This document shows positions 8,202-17,879 of a stretch of 64,000 nt of DNA, in pieces. Source of the DNA: CAZCAC01 sp964496575 (GTDB lineage: Bacteria > Planctomycetota > UBA1135 > GCA-002686595). The notes under the pieces are model-generated. The model saw nothing but the letters and a program-made list of their open reading frames with translations, did no database searches and was not told the DNA's origin. Made by a program: the position numbers and the translations under genes. Every line of letters begins with the position of its first letter. Position 1 is the first letter of the stretch. The stretch covers positions 1-64,000 of the forward strand of contig CAZCAC010000036.1 of NCBI GenBank assembly GCA_964496575.1, in the 5' to 3' direction.

Positions 8202-8962
8202 CGCGGGTCCCCGCCGAGGAGGATCTCGAGGCGTTCGGGGATCCGGCGCAATCGGCCGCGCCACGTCAGCCGCCTGACGAAGCGCCCGAACGCGCGACTC
8301 CCCCACTCCTCCAGCCACCGGACGCCGGCGAGGTACGAGGCGTCGAGGCGGGGCAGGTCGAACGGGTCGTCGCCGCTCCGCAGAATCCGCTGGTCGGTGC
8401 CACAGGCGCAGGCGAACACCTCGCGCGCCGCGCGCCGCGCCCGACGGTCACAGTCCCCGTAGGGCCAGGCGAAGACCCCGCAGGTCGCGCCGATCCGCTC
8501 CTCGAGGTCGGCGCGGGCCCCGCACAGCTCGCGCTCCAACCGGCCCCGATCCAGCCCGTAGAAGCGCGGGTGCGTCCGGCTGTGCGTCCCGATCGACACC
8601 CCCGCTCGGGCGACGCGCTCGAGCCCCGCCCAGTCCATCAGCGGCAGCTCGGGGATCGCGGCGCGACCGGTTCCCCCCCACCGGTTCGTCCTCCCCACCT
8701 CGCCCGAGACGACGAACAACGTCGCCGGCAGCTCCCGCTCGGCCAGCCGCGGCCAGGCCTCGGACTCGAAGTTGGCGAAGGCGTCGTCGAAGGTCAGCGC
8801 CACGGCCTCCGCATCGTCGGGCAGCTCCAGGAGCTCGGCGAGACCGACGACCCTCACGCGCTCCTCGGCGAGCCAGTCGAGCTGCCGCTGGAAGACCTCC
8901 GGCGCCATCGAGATCGGCGACCCCGTAGGGTCGATCGAGTGGTACATCAGGATGCCGCGCAT
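8198..8962 (-). CDS. Polysaccharide deacetylase (NodB-fold, carbohydrate esterase 4)
   Basis: The ATG at 8962 follows GGTGAG and gives a 254-residue protein starting MRGILMYHSI, the normal NodB-domain beginning. The catalytic motifs are visible: TFDD near residue 56 (catalytic base and metal Asp), THSRTHP near 124 (metal His pair), and AWPYGD further on. CE4 enzymes remove N-acetyl groups from amino sugars in chitin-like polymers, peptidoglycan or exopolysaccharide. There is no signal peptide, so action on a lipid-linked or cytoplasmic precursor is possible. It is the first gene of a two-gene operon with the overlapping glycosyltransferase. Confidence 0.88.
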   Translation of the reverse strand: MRGILMYHSIDPTGSPISMAPEVFQRQLDWLAEERVRVVGLAELLELPDDAEAVALTFDDAFANFESEAWPRLAERELPATLFVVSGEVGRTNRWGGTGRAAIPELPLMDWAGLERVARAGVSIGTHSRTHPRFYGLDRGRLERELCGARADLEERIGATCGVFAWPYGDCDRRARRAAREVFACACGTDQRILRSGDDPFDLPRLDASYLAGVRWLEEWGSRAFGRFVRRLTWRGRLRRIPERLEILLGGDPR

Positions 8963-9142
8963 GGAGCTCACCGCCCGGTGACCGGGCCCAGCATGGCGAT
9001 TCCGGGAGGGGTACGCTTCATCTTCCAGCCAGATTCTCCTGGTGGGGGTTTCTCCGTCCACTTCGAGGGCCTGGTCGAACGGCTCTCCCGGACGGCGACC
9101 GACACCCGTCTCGATGTCCTCGACCGGGATTTCGACCGGTGG

Positions 9143-9182
9143 TCTTCGGGTTTTTCGGGGAGCAGGGAGTCAGGCTCCTTAT
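9143..9182. repeat. Short dispersed palindromic element (copy C)
   Basis: It carries GTTTTTCGGGGA (about 9150-9161) followed by GGAGTCAGGCTCCTT (9166-9180), the same two cores seen in the copies near 4247, 7028 and 11324. It sits in the divergent gap between the deacetylase and the LamG protein. Confidence 0.4.
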
Positions 9183-9215
9183 CGTCTGAATGGCCCTTGC
9201 CGAGGAACGTCGCTC

Positions 9216-11282
9216 ATGAGACTCATCAACCTGCCGATCCTGCTGTTCACCATTCCGTATCTCTCGCCGAGCCTCCCGGCCGACGACCCCATCATGCGCT
9301 GGAGTTTCGAGGGGACGGCTCCGGGCGAAGTGCTCGAGGCCGCCACCGACGGTCCGGATGTCTACGAGGGCAACTCCGCGCCGGCTCCAGGAGTCTCGGG
9401 CGACGGGCTGCGGCTGGATGGCTTCACGGCTTGCGTGAGAAGAGGGCCGGAGCACGTGAAGCACCCCACCGGTGACTTCACCGTCGAGGCCTGGGTCGCG
9501 CTGGGGGCCTATCCCTGGAACTGGTGCCCGGTGATCACCACCGAGCCGGAGGATGTCGCGGGGTATCGGCTGACGCTCGGCCCGCTGGGGCAGGCCTCGC
9601 TGCAGGTGGCCATCGATGGAGAGTGGAAGTCGTGCAGCAGTCCGGAGGCGACCATCCCCCTGCGGCGCTGGAAGCACGTCGCCGGTGTCCACGAGGCGGG
9701 GAAGGAGCTGAGACTCTACGTCGATGGAGAGCTCCTGGCCTCGTCGCCGATCGATGGGCGGTTCCAGCCCGCCGTCGACGCGGAGTGCCGGCTCGGGATG
9801 GTCGCCGTCCCGGAGAAGCCCTCCGACATCCACCGCGACTGGGGCACGCTTCCGACCTGGTTCGGGATCGACGGCATCATCGACGAGATCGCGGTCCACG
9901 ACCGCGCGCTGAGCGAGGAGGCGATTCGCGACGGGTACGAGTCGATCCCCCGGAAGACTCCGGCGATCGCTCCCCGCAGGCTGCCGACGATCGCGACGCA
10001 CCCTGGCCGGTTCGGCGCGTTCTACACCAAGCTCGAGTACTACCCCGGCTGGGACGACCTGTGGCCCGTCGAGCAGGACCCCGACGTCGTGGTCTGCTTC
10101 GAGCGCTCGCCGGTCAAGCTGATCTTCTGGCGCGGAATCCGCTACGGGGCGTCGTGGGTCTCGGAGAACGAGAACTGGATGACCGACCAGAGCGTCGAGG
10201 CTTGGGAGCACGGCGACGCCGACCGCGAGGGCTGCTTCGAGCACATGCAGGACCGTCACTGCCGTTTCTCCCACGTGCGGATCATCGAGAGCACGCCGGC
10301 CAGGGCCGTGGTCCACTGGCGCTACGCCCCCGTCAGCGCCCACAACAACACCTGGCGTCCCGACCCGAAGACCGACTGGGAGTGCTGGGTCGACGAGTAC
10401 TACTACGTCTATCCCGACGCCACCGGCATCCGGCGCGTCTCGTGGAAGACGGGTACGCTGGGCAGGCCGCGACAGCTCCAGGAGACGCTCGCACTGCTCC
10501 ACCCGGGGCAGGTGGTGTCGGATCTCCTGGAGAAGGTGTTCGTCCGTACGGCGGACTACGAGGGCAACCGCGGGGAGGGGCTCACCGTCGAGGATCCGCA
10601 CAGTCCACCCTACGGCCCCTTCAAGTGGGACGATCCCCAGCCGTTCACGATCCAGCAGTACGCCTTCAAGTCGACGCACAAGCCGTTCATCTGCTTCGAG
10701 CCGGGCAACACGATGCACATCAGGCACCGGGGCCTGGGCTCCTACGACCGAGCCGTGGGCTGCAACCACTTCCCCGTGGGGCAGGCCCGCTGCGACGGTC
10801 GGTCCACGCGCACGGCGGATCGCCCGTCGCACTGTTCCAGCTTTCCCATCTCGAACCCCGTGGTCCACGAGGAGGGGGATCGCTCGTACTGGTGCGGCTT
10901 CTACGGCATGAAAGACCTCGGCGTCGATCGGCTGATCGTGCTCGGCCGATCCTGGGCCCACGCGCCGGAGCTGGTCGATGCCGATACGGGGTTCACCTCC
11001 GAGGGGTACGACCGGAGTCGACGCAGCTACACCCTGGAGAACACCGGTGGAGCGCCGGCTTCGCTGAGCTTCACGCTGAAGGGCAGCGAGTCGTCCCCCA
11101 TCCAGAACCCCGCCTTCTTCGTCCGGGGTTGGGGCGCGGAAGGGGCGAGAGTGCTCCTGAACGGCGAGGAGCACCTCGACTGCGAGGTTGGAGTCGTGTC
11201 CGAGCTGGAAGGACTGAACCTCGTCCTCTTTCTCTGGCACGAGGCCAGCGGCGACCTGCGCGTCACCCTGATCCCCGAGTAG
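9216..11282 (+). CDS. Secreted LamG/concanavalin-A-like protein
   Basis: The ATG at 9216 gives a 688-residue protein with a signal peptide (MRLINLPILLFTIPYLSPSLPA). Residues ~27-245 form a LamG jelly-roll domain, with phrases such as FTVEAWVALG, WKHVAGVH, LRLYVDGELLASS and IDGIIDEIAVHDRALSEEAI typical of this fold. The remaining ~440 residues are Trp- and Tyr-rich (GWDDLWPVEQDP, SWKTGTLGRP) and I do not recognise them by name; such long tails after LamG are frequent in Planctomycetota secreted proteins. A role in polysaccharide binding or breakdown is inferred but not shown. The frame is open further upstream, but that part has no signal peptide and overlaps repeats. Confidence 0.85.
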   Translation: MRLINLPILLFTIPYLSPSLPADDPIMRWSFEGTAPGEVLEAATDGPDVYEGNSAPAPGVSGDGLRLDGFTACVRRGPEHVKHPTGDFTVEAWVALGAYPWNWCPVITTEPEDVAGYRLTLGPLGQASLQVAIDGEWKSCSSPEATIPLRRWKHVAGVHEAGKELRLYVDGELLASSPIDGRFQPAVDAECRLGMVAVPEKPSDIHRDWGTLPTWFGIDGIIDEIAVHDRALSEEAIRDGYESIPRKTPAIAPRRLPTIATHPGRFGAFYTKLEYYPGWDDLWPVEQDPDVVVCFERSPVKLIFWRGIRYGASWVSENENWMTDQSVEAWEHGDADREGCFEHMQDRHCRFSHVRIIESTPARAVVHWRYAPVSAHNNTWRPDPKTDWECWVDEYYYVYPDATGIRRVSWKTGTLGRPRQLQETLALLHPGQVVSDLLEKVFVRTADYEGNRGEGLTVEDPHSPPYGPFKWDDPQPFTIQQYAFKSTHKPFICFEPGNTMHIRHRGLGSYDRAVGCNHFPVGQARCDGRSTRTADRPSHCSSFPISNPVVHEEGDRSYWCGFYGMKDLGVDRLIVLGRSWAHAPELVDADTGFTSEGYDRSRRSYTLENTGGAPASLSFTLKGSESSPIQNPAFFVRGWGAEGARVLLNGEEHLDCEVGVVSELEGLNLVLFLWHEASGDLRVTLIPE

Positions 11283-11323
11283 CCGAAGGTAGCCGCCCGT
11301 GTCAGCGGGCTCGGCGTGACTCT

Positions 11324-11398
11324 CCCCGGCTTTTCGGGGAAGTCGCTGTGCGACAGCGACATCCCTGGTATGTGTAGGAAGGAGCCCGACTTCGCTTC
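11324..11398. repeat. Dispersed element (copy D) with two adjacent perfect hairpins
   Basis: CCCCG(11324-11328)/CGGGG(11335-11339) and GTCGCTGT(11342-11349)/ACAGCGAC(11353-11360) form two back-to-back stem-loops. They are followed by the inverted 18-mer GGAAGGAGCCCGACTTCG just before the ATG at 11401. The element could terminate the LamG gene or act as a 5' leader of the next gene. GGAAGGAG could also serve as its RBS, at long spacing. Confidence 0.5.
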
Positions 11399-11400
11399 TC

Positions 11401-12600
11401 ATGTCGATCCTGCACACCTTGCTCGCTGTCTGCGCGACCGCCGGAGCCGCCTCGGCGCAGCTCGACGTGGCCATCGTCGCCTCGGCGAGCGGGTCGGATA
11501 CCGATTGTCGCTTCACCGATCCTCGGGACAAGCTGATGGCCAGCGGGAGGTTCGACACGGTCGACGTCATCAACGTCACCCCCGCGATCCCGACCCTGGC
11601 GGAGCTCCTGAGCTACGACGCCGTCATCTGCTGGACCAACCTGAGCGTTGCCGACGGTGACGCCTGGGGGGACGTCATGGCCGACTACGTCGACGCCGGC
11701 GGGGGCGTGGTCATCGCGGTCTTCGCCAACTACTCGACCACGATCGACCGCTACCTCGGCGGCCGCTGGGAGACCGGCGGATACGAGGTGCTCATCTCGA
11801 AGAGCGGAAGCGGGTCGGGTGCCGCGACACTCGGTGTCGTCCACGTTCCCGATCACCCGGTGATGTCGGGGGTCAACACCTTCGACGGAGGGCCGACGTC
11901 CTACAAGCCCGCGGGAACGGCGCTGACCCCCGGCTCGACCTTGATCGCCGAGTGGAGCGACGGGAAGGTCCTGGTCGCCGAGGGCGCGAATCACCAGCGC
12001 ATCGACCTCGGCATGTACCCTCCTTCCTCCGACTGCGTCTCCACTTCCTGGGTCTCGTCGACGGACGGCGCGTTGCTCCTGGCCAACGCCCTCGCCCACG
12101 TCGCCGGCGCCGTCGCTCCCGGCACGGGGTACTGCCTCGGTGATCCCGGCAGCGGAACGCCGTGCCCGTGTTCCAACGACAACGACGGCAGCGTTCCCGG
12201 ATCCGGCTGCGCGAATGGCGTCTCCGCCGCGGGAGCTCGACTGACGGGCAGCGGAAAGGCCCGGGTCGGCGCCGACACGCTGGTCCTCTCCGCCACCGGT
12301 CTGGAGCCCCACAACTCCGGCCTCTACTTCCAGGCGGACAACGATCTCTCTCCGGGTCTCGCCTGGGGGGACGGCCTGCGCTGCGCCGGCGGGCAGCTGA
12401 GGCGACTCGGCGTCCGCTTCTCCGACGGGAGTGGCGAGTCCGACACCTCGGGCCTCGCGCTGCCCATCTCGGTGAAGGCCGGGAACGTCGCGCCCGGCGA
12501 CACCAAGTTCTACCAGTGCTGGTACCGCAACCCTGGCGGCTCTCCGTGCTCGACCGACTTCAACGCGTCGAATGGCTACGTCATTCTCTGGGGGCCTTGA
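11401..12600 (+). CDS. Secreted protein with amidotransferase-like (ThuA-type) fold and CPC-type C-terminal domain
   Basis: This 399-residue protein has a signal peptide (MSILHTLLAVCATAGAASAQ). Residues ~20-235 look like a flavodoxin-like/ThuA-type fold: LDVAIVASASG, ELLSYDAVICWTN, DYVDAGGGVVIAVF, and a late HVAG after a strand of the form GALLLANALA. Residues ~240-399 are the Cys-rich C-terminal domain in its full form (YCLGD, CPCSNDNDG, GCANG, WGDGLRCAGG, CWYRNPGG, ASNGYVILW). No catalytic residues can be assigned confidently. It is probably an extracellular protein; the C-terminal domain may be a sorting or anchoring module. Confidence 0.82.
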   Translation: MSILHTLLAVCATAGAASAQLDVAIVASASGSDTDCRFTDPRDKLMASGRFDTVDVINVTPAIPTLAELLSYDAVICWTNLSVADGDAWGDVMADYVDAGGGVVIAVFANYSTTIDRYLGGRWETGGYEVLISKSGSGSGAATLGVVHVPDHPVMSGVNTFDGGPTSYKPAGTALTPGSTLIAEWSDGKVLVAEGANHQRIDLGMYPPSSDCVSTSWVSSTDGALLLANALAHVAGAVAPGTGYCLGDPGSGTPCPCSNDNDGSVPGSGCANGVSAAGARLTGSGKARVGADTLVLSATGLEPHNSGLYFQADNDLSPGLAWGDGLRCAGGQLRRLGVRFSDGSGESDTSGLALPISVKAGNVAPGDTKFYQCWYRNPGGSPCSTDFNASNGYVILWGP

Positions 12601-12646
12601 CGGCGCCGCGCTCGACAGCTGACGGCCGCGATGCTCGAATGATCAG

Positions 12647-12880
12647 ATGGAGCCCGAGGATCACCCCGAGCTGAATCGAGTCGACGGCGCGATACGGATC
12701 GTCGTCGCCTCGATCGCCTGCGTCGGCGGGGGGATCGTCTTTCTCGTCGAGGCGGAGGACCCCGAGCTCTGGCAGATCGCGGCGGCCGCCCTGGTCATCG
12801 CTCTGGGCCTCGCGCTGCCCTCGCTGACGAGCCGCTGGTTCCGCTACCGTGGGGAGAAGGACCCTCCGGATCGCGAGTGA
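12647..12880 (+). CDS. Small two-helix membrane protein
   Basis: A 77-residue frame starting at ATG 12647 with an acidic N-terminus, two hydrophobic segments at about residues 16-34 and 42-60, and a charged C-terminus. It ends 61 bp before the start of the propeller protein and runs in the same direction. The composition is that of a real small membrane protein rather than a shadow frame. I do not recognise a family. A second multi-helix membrane ORF follows the next propeller paralog (24626-25216), so association of membrane proteins with this family is possible. Confidence 0.55.
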   Translation: MEPEDHPELNRVDGAIRIVVASIACVGGGIVFLVEAEDPELWQIAAAALVIALGLALPSLTSRWFRYRGEKDPPDRE

Positions 12881-12941
12881 CCGTACTTCCGGCGGAACCC
12901 CCTCGCCTCTCGACGGTTCGAGGGGAGGAGGAGACGTCCCC

Positions 12942-15932
12942 GTGCTTGCCACCCTGATCACCCTGGCGATGGTGGCTCCCCCGATCGAGGAGCCGGACTG
13001 GATCGGACTGTTCCTGGAGGGTAGCCGCGCCCTGGAACGGGGAGAGCTCCACGAAGCGCAGTGCGCGCTGGAGCGAGCCCTGGACCTGCAACCCGGCCAC
13101 GCCCCCATCGCCTGGCAGCTCGCCAGTGCGATGGCACGGTCGGGAGAGACTTCCGGAGCACTGGATCAGCTCGAGACGATCGTGACCCGGGGCGGCGGCG
13201 AGGCGGCGCTGCTCGAGTGGGACCCCGACCTCGCGTCGCTGCGGCGGGAGGCTCGCTTCGGCGCCCTGCTCGAGCGGCTCGAGACCAGGGAGAGGACCTC
13301 GCCGCCGCTCGAGCTCCCCGTCGCCCGGCTGACGGTGAGCGGTGGTGGCCGGATCCTGTCGGCTTCACCCGGAGCGGAGGTCGCGACCACCCTGGCGCGC
13401 GGTCAGTACGCCCTCCGCGACCTGCGCGCCGGCGAGACCCTGGTGATGCTCGAGCGGCCGGGTGAGCTCCTCTGCGGGGTGGCGATGAGCCCCGACGGTC
13501 GCTGGGCGGTCACCGACAGCGCCAGGAGAGGCCGAGGCTCGAACCGTCACTACCTGCGCGTCTTCGATGCCGTCACCGGGGACCTCGTCACCGAGCTGGC
13601 CGCGGTCGGCTACGGAGCGAAGCTCCAGTTCAGCCACGGCGGCACGCGGATGATGGCGGAGGGTGGAAGTCTGGACTCCTGCGTGGTGTGGGCGACGGAG
13701 AGCTGGAGGCCGATCGCCATGCCCTCCGTCGACGCCGACCAGGCCTTGCTCTCGCCCGACGGGACGCGGATCCTCTTCCTCTCGCGCAGCGGGAAAGGGC
13801 TGAGCGAGCTGGTCTTCTGGGACGTCGACGAACACCGCTGTCTCGCGCGCCACCAGAAGCTGGCCACCGTGCCGAATACGCGGTGGGAGTTCTCGGCCGG
13901 CGGTAGCTTCGCCGTGGTCGTGGAGAACATGGGCGGCGGCCTTCGCCTCTACGACGGATTCGACGGGGCGGAGCTGAAGCGGATAGAACCTGGAGAAGAT
14001 CGCTTCACGCACGCGTGCTTTCTGGGCGAGACCGCCGAGCTGGTCTCCATCGACCGCGACCGGCTGCGGGTATGGAACGCCCGCACCGGTGATCCGCTGC
14101 GGACGCTGGCCACCCTCGAGGGAGGCGGCGAGGCGGCGGGACACCTGGACGCCGCACCGGACGGAAGCCGGGTGCTCGTGTCGGGATTGGGGTTGGCCTC
14201 GCCGACGGCCTTCGACCCGGACACCGGAGAGATCGCGTGGACCGCGGCGAGCTCGCCGGAGAAGCCGGACGACGAGCTCTGGCGGGCGTGCTACACCTCG
14301 GACGGCTCACGCGTGTTCGCCCTGCAGAGCGGATCCAGCCACGACGGCGTGGTGATCGATGCCCGTTCCGGCGAGCAGCTGTCGACGACCGGCGAGCAGG
14401 AGCAGCGGGGGATCGTGCGAGCCCACCCGCGGCGAGACGAGCTGTGGGTGGGCCGTGAGGACGGCGGCCTGCTCCGGCTCGATGCGACTCGCGGGCGAGT
14501 CCAGGGCCGCTGGCGCCACGGGATCGCGGCCATCCTCGGCCTCTGCTTCTCCCGCGAGGGAGACCGGCTGGTCACGCTCGATCGCGCCGGGGTCCTCCGC
14601 GTGATCGAGACGACGGGCGGCGAGGTGGTGGCGGCGATCGCGAACCCCGTCCCCTCGGACCCGACCTGGTCGACGCCGCACCTGCGCTTCTCCCCGGAAG
14701 GCTCGGCGCTCCTGGTCGCCGAATCCAGCACGGAGCTCCGGATCCACGACACCTCCGACTGGTCGCTCCGCTGCGAGATCGAGGTCGAACGGGGTGTGCC
14801 GCAGTGGAGCTGGCGGCCGGATGGTCGAGTGCTCGCCACCGGCGCCGAGGAGGGGCGCGTGTGGCTGTACGACACGAACACCGGGTTCCGCCTGCCAGTC
14901 GAGATCGACATCGATTCCGACGTCTTCGCGCTCGCCTTCGAACCGCACGGCGACCGGCTGTGGGTGGGCGGGAGTGAGTCCAGGGTGCACGTCTTCGATG
15001 TCGAGAGCGGCACCGAGGTACACACGCTGGAGATGCCGCATCACGACCCCATCTTCGAGCACGTCTGGCTGGGCACCATCACCTTTCGCGAGGACGGCGC
15101 GCTGGCGATCACCGCCTCGGCCGGGTACGGCGTGGTCGCGGCCTGGGACCCGGCGAGTGGCCGGCAGCTGTGGGAGTACGGCTACGAGGGCGGTAACGGT
15201 TCCGAGCTCTGTAGCGCCTTCGACCGGAGCGGTGAGCGCGTCTACGTCTGGGGGCAGGGCTTCTGGACGCCTCGGATCGTGAGTGCCGAGGACGGGAGCA
15301 CGCTCCTCGACCTCGCCGATCGACGGTTTCGCGAGCTGGTGCCGCTACCGGGTGGAGAGCGGCTCGCCGTTTCGGCCCTGGAAGGAGTGGAGGTGATCGA
15401 GACCGACCGGGGCACGAGTCGCTGGACGCGCTTCGAGCTCGCGGGCGACGGCTGGCTGCTCGCCGCCGCCACGCACCACGTCGACGGGACCCGGCGTGGG
15501 CTGGAGGAGATGCACCTGTGCCTTCCCGAGCGCTCCTATCCACTCGACGCGCTGGCGTCGGCGCTGCTCGATCCGAAGAAGGTCCGCGCGGCGGCGGAGG
15601 GAGTCCTCCTGGCGCCCGCTCGGCTCCCCGCGATGCCGGCGCTCGTGTGGGAGGTGAAGCCGCCGCGCGTCGTGCGGCTGACCGAGGAGAAGGAGCCGCC
15701 CGCGGTCACGCTGGTGGCCCGCTGCTCCGAGGGCCTCGCCGGTTTCGAGCTCCTACGCGACGGCGAGCGCCAGCTCCTGGCCGGGGAGGTGGTCTCCCCC
15801 ACCAGGCGACACCTGACCTTCCAGCTCGAACGCCCGGCCCGCGGGAAATCGATCGACTACCGCTGGCGATCGATCGGCGAGAAGGGTGTCCTCAGCCGGG
15901 CGCTGCACCTGACCGTCGAGCTCGAACGGTGA
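12942..15932 (+). CDS. Large WD40-like beta-propeller protein with N-terminal TPR (paralog 1)
   Basis: The GTG at 12942 follows GGGGAGGAGGAGACG, and the start aligns exactly with paralogs 2 and 3 (MLAIL...); the product is 996 residues. After a short hydrophobic leader, residues ~15-110 form a TPR-like unit ending WDPDLASLRREARFGALLERL. Residues ~120-820 are repeated propeller blades (SPDGRWAV, FDAVTGDLV, SPDGTRILF, LRVWNARTG). The final ~160 residues carry HVDGTRR, SYPLDALASALLDPKKV and a C-terminal RSIGEKGVLSRALHLTVELER, resembling the tail that follows propellers in caspase-associated WD40 proteins. Exact function unknown; a protein-interaction or sensory scaffold is inferred. Confidence 0.85.
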   Translation: MLATLITLAMVAPPIEEPDWIGLFLEGSRALERGELHEAQCALERALDLQPGHAPIAWQLASAMARSGETSGALDQLETIVTRGGGEAALLEWDPDLASLRREARFGALLERLETRERTSPPLELPVARLTVSGGGRILSASPGAEVATTLARGQYALRDLRAGETLVMLERPGELLCGVAMSPDGRWAVTDSARRGRGSNRHYLRVFDAVTGDLVTELAAVGYGAKLQFSHGGTRMMAEGGSLDSCVVWATESWRPIAMPSVDADQALLSPDGTRILFLSRSGKGLSELVFWDVDEHRCLARHQKLATVPNTRWEFSAGGSFAVVVENMGGGLRLYDGFDGAELKRIEPGEDRFTHACFLGETAELVSIDRDRLRVWNARTGDPLRTLATLEGGGEAAGHLDAAPDGSRVLVSGLGLASPTAFDPDTGEIAWTAASSPEKPDDELWRACYTSDGSRVFALQSGSSHDGVVIDARSGEQLSTTGEQEQRGIVRAHPRRDELWVGREDGGLLRLDATRGRVQGRWRHGIAAILGLCFSREGDRLVTLDRAGVLRVIETTGGEVVAAIANPVPSDPTWSTPHLRFSPEGSALLVAESSTELRIHDTSDWSLRCEIEVERGVPQWSWRPDGRVLATGAEEGRVWLYDTNTGFRLPVEIDIDSDVFALAFEPHGDRLWVGGSESRVHVFDVESGTEVHTLEMPHHDPIFEHVWLGTITFREDGALAITASAGYGVVAAWDPASGRQLWEYGYEGGNGSELCSAFDRSGERVYVWGQGFWTPRIVSAEDGSTLLDLADRRFRELVPLPGGERLAVSALEGVEVIETDRGTSRWTRFELAGDGWLLAAATHHVDGTRRGLEEMHLCLPERSYPLDALASALLDPKKVRAAAEGVLLAPARLPAMPALVWEVKPPRVVRLTEEKEPPAVTLVARCSEGLAGFELLRDGERQLLAGEVVSPTRRHLTFQLERPARGKSIDYRWRSIGEKGVLSRALHLTVELER

Positions 15933-16068
15933 GCTGACGCGATCCTCCCTCGCTCGAGAGAGAGTGTCGCGTCATCTCTTCGAACCGATCAGGCCCTATC
16001 GCGGTGGCCGACCCGGTGCTACAACGGAGTTGCGCATCCGCAGGACCTCGCGTTCCAAGGAGATCGTC

Positions 16069-17730
16069 ATGCGGCCCGGACACCTCTTCCCCAACGCGTT
16101 TGCCCTCTTGCTGACCCCGGTCCTCGGCTTCTCCCAGACCTCGGTCTGGACGGTCGACGACGATGGCCCCGCGGACTTCGCCACCATCGGGGAGGCGGTC
16201 GCCGCCTCGTCCGACGGGGATGCCATCCTGGTCCGAGGCGGGAGCTACCCGAGCTTCACGCTCGACGCCAGGGGCGTCACCGTCGTCGGCGAGCCCGACG
16301 TCACGTACGTTCACGGACACGTGCAGATCGAGAACCTCGCTCCGGGGCAGGTGGCCGTGCTGTCCAGCCTGGCCGTGCGTTCTACCGACCACGAGGCTAT
16401 TCGGGCCCACGACAACCAGGGATCGATTCGCCTGCAGTCCTGCGAGTTGTTCCATTACTGGAACCACGACGATGATCGTGGACACGGCGCCCTCATCGTC
16501 GACAGCGACGACGTTTGCCTCGTCGACTGCGTGCTGCGTGGAGGAGTCGGGACCTATGTGGACTACTGGTGGTACGCCCCGGGTGGAGCCGGAGCCGTGA
16601 TCGAACACTCGACCATCGCCCTCTACGACTGTGACGTCCGTGGTGGGGATGGTGGAGACAACGACTTCGAGAAGTGGGAGGCTGGCGACGCGGGACCGGG
16701 AGGCGTCGTCGTCGAGTCCTTCCTGTTCCTCTCGAACTCCCCGTTCACGGGCGGCGACGGAGGGGACTTGCTGGACTTCTGGAACACCAGCTCCGGTGGA
16801 GACGGCGGGGCGGGCATGGACCTGAAGGACCTGGCCTCGGAGCTGCAGATCCTCCACAGTCCGATCAGCGGCGGCGAAGGTGGGACGAGCGATGGGTTGG
16901 GAAGCTCGGGGTCCCCGGGTCCCCCTTTCACCGGCTCCGGAGCCTCCCTGATCGTCCAGCTATCCGGCACCCGTCGCCAGATGGAGGTGACCCGCCACTG
17001 CCAGCCGGTCGGCACGACCCTCCTGGCCACCTTCCGTGGTCTGCCCGGTGACACGGTCTACCTGCCCGTCGACCGGGGCACGGCGTTCACGTTCGACGTC
17101 ACGGTGAAGGGCGCCTGGATCCTCCCGCAGCCGCCGTCGATCCCCCCGACGCCGATCGCGCTGATCCCCGCTTCCGGCGAGATCCAGGTCGAGCTCCCCT
17201 CGACGGTGCCGACCGGGGGGAATGTGGCCGAGGTCGAGTTCCGGCAGATGTGGGTCTTCAGCCAGGCCGGCGAGACGCTCCTCGGCTCCCCCACCGGCAC
17301 GCTTCAGATCGCCTGCTCCGCTCCCCTGACCTACTGCGTGGGCGCGCCGAACTCGGTCGGTCCCGGGGCAGCCATCTCGCTGACCGGCTCGGTCAGCGTC
17401 TTCGTCAATGACGCCTTGCTGAACGCGACGGGCACCCCGCCCGACCAGTTCGGCCTCTTCTTCTACGGCCCCAATCAGATCCAGATACCCTTCGGGGACG
17501 GGTTCCGCTGCGTGGGCGGAGGTGTCTATCGCCTCGGCGCGGTGATCAGCGACGCGAGCGGCTACGCCTTCGATGTGCTCGACTACACGCAGCCTCCGAT
17601 GAACGCCGGCAGCGGTCACGTCTCGCCGGGTGACAGCTGGAACTTCCAGTACTGGTACCGCGACCCGAGCGGGCCGGGCGGCACGGGGTCCAACACCTCG
17701 AACGCGCTGGCGGTCACGTTCTGTCCGTGA
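16069..17730 (+). CDS. Secreted right-handed beta-helix (pectate-lyase-like) protein with C-terminal domain
   Basis: The ATG at 16069 follows AAGGAGA and yields a 553-residue protein with a signal peptide ending near FSQT. VWTVDDDGPADFATIGEAVAA is the usual opening of parallel beta-helix proteins (a DUF1565/pectate-lyase-3-like pattern), followed by short Asp/Gly-rich rungs up to about residue 290 (GGDGG and GGEGG turns). The C-terminal ~135 residues are the CPC-less form of the shared domain (YCVGAPNSVG, LFFYGPNQIQIPFGDGFRCVGGG, YWYRDPSG, NTSNALAVTF). Such proteins commonly bind or cleave polysaccharides, but no catalytic triad is evident. A longer in-frame extension from 15964 lacks an export signal at its end and was rejected. 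Confidence 0.85.
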   Translation: MRPGHLFPNAFALLLTPVLGFSQTSVWTVDDDGPADFATIGEAVAASSDGDAILVRGGSYPSFTLDARGVTVVGEPDVTYVHGHVQIENLAPGQVAVLSSLAVRSTDHEAIRAHDNQGSIRLQSCELFHYWNHDDDRGHGALIVDSDDVCLVDCVLRGGVGTYVDYWWYAPGGAGAVIEHSTIALYDCDVRGGDGGDNDFEKWEAGDAGPGGVVVESFLFLSNSPFTGGDGGDLLDFWNTSSGGDGGAGMDLKDLASELQILHSPISGGEGGTSDGLGSSGSPGPPFTGSGASLIVQLSGTRRQMEVTRHCQPVGTTLLATFRGLPGDTVYLPVDRGTAFTFDVTVKGAWILPQPPSIPPTPIALIPASGEIQVELPSTVPTGGNVAEVEFRQMWVFSQAGETLLGSPTGTLQIACSAPLTYCVGAPNSVGPGAAISLTGSVSVFVNDALLNATGTPPDQFGLFFYGPNQIQIPFGDGFRCVGGGVYRLGAVISDASGYAFDVLDYTQPPMNAGSGHVSPGDSWNFQYWYRDPSGPGGTGSNTSNALAVTFCP

Positions 17731-17879
17731 GGCCGAGGAGGACCGAGGGTACCGAGCCCGAACGCTCTCCTCCCGTCACACGGCGGGTCGACGAACGCGC
17801 CCGCGGCCCCTGGTCACGTTCCGTCGGCGGTTCCGGGTCGACCAGCAAGAAGTGCCCGGTCGCGGTACCATGTAGCAAC

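Noticed and set aside
5679..8462. Very long open frame on the plus strand, antisense to the deiminase and glycosyltransferase
   Set aside because: It is Arg/Val/His-rich without domain-like patterns and opposes genes with clear catalytic motifs; a GC-driven shadow.
9018..11579. Long minus-strand open frame antisense to the LamG protein
   Set aside because: The plus strand has a signal peptide and LamG motifs; the antisense frame has no protein-like features.
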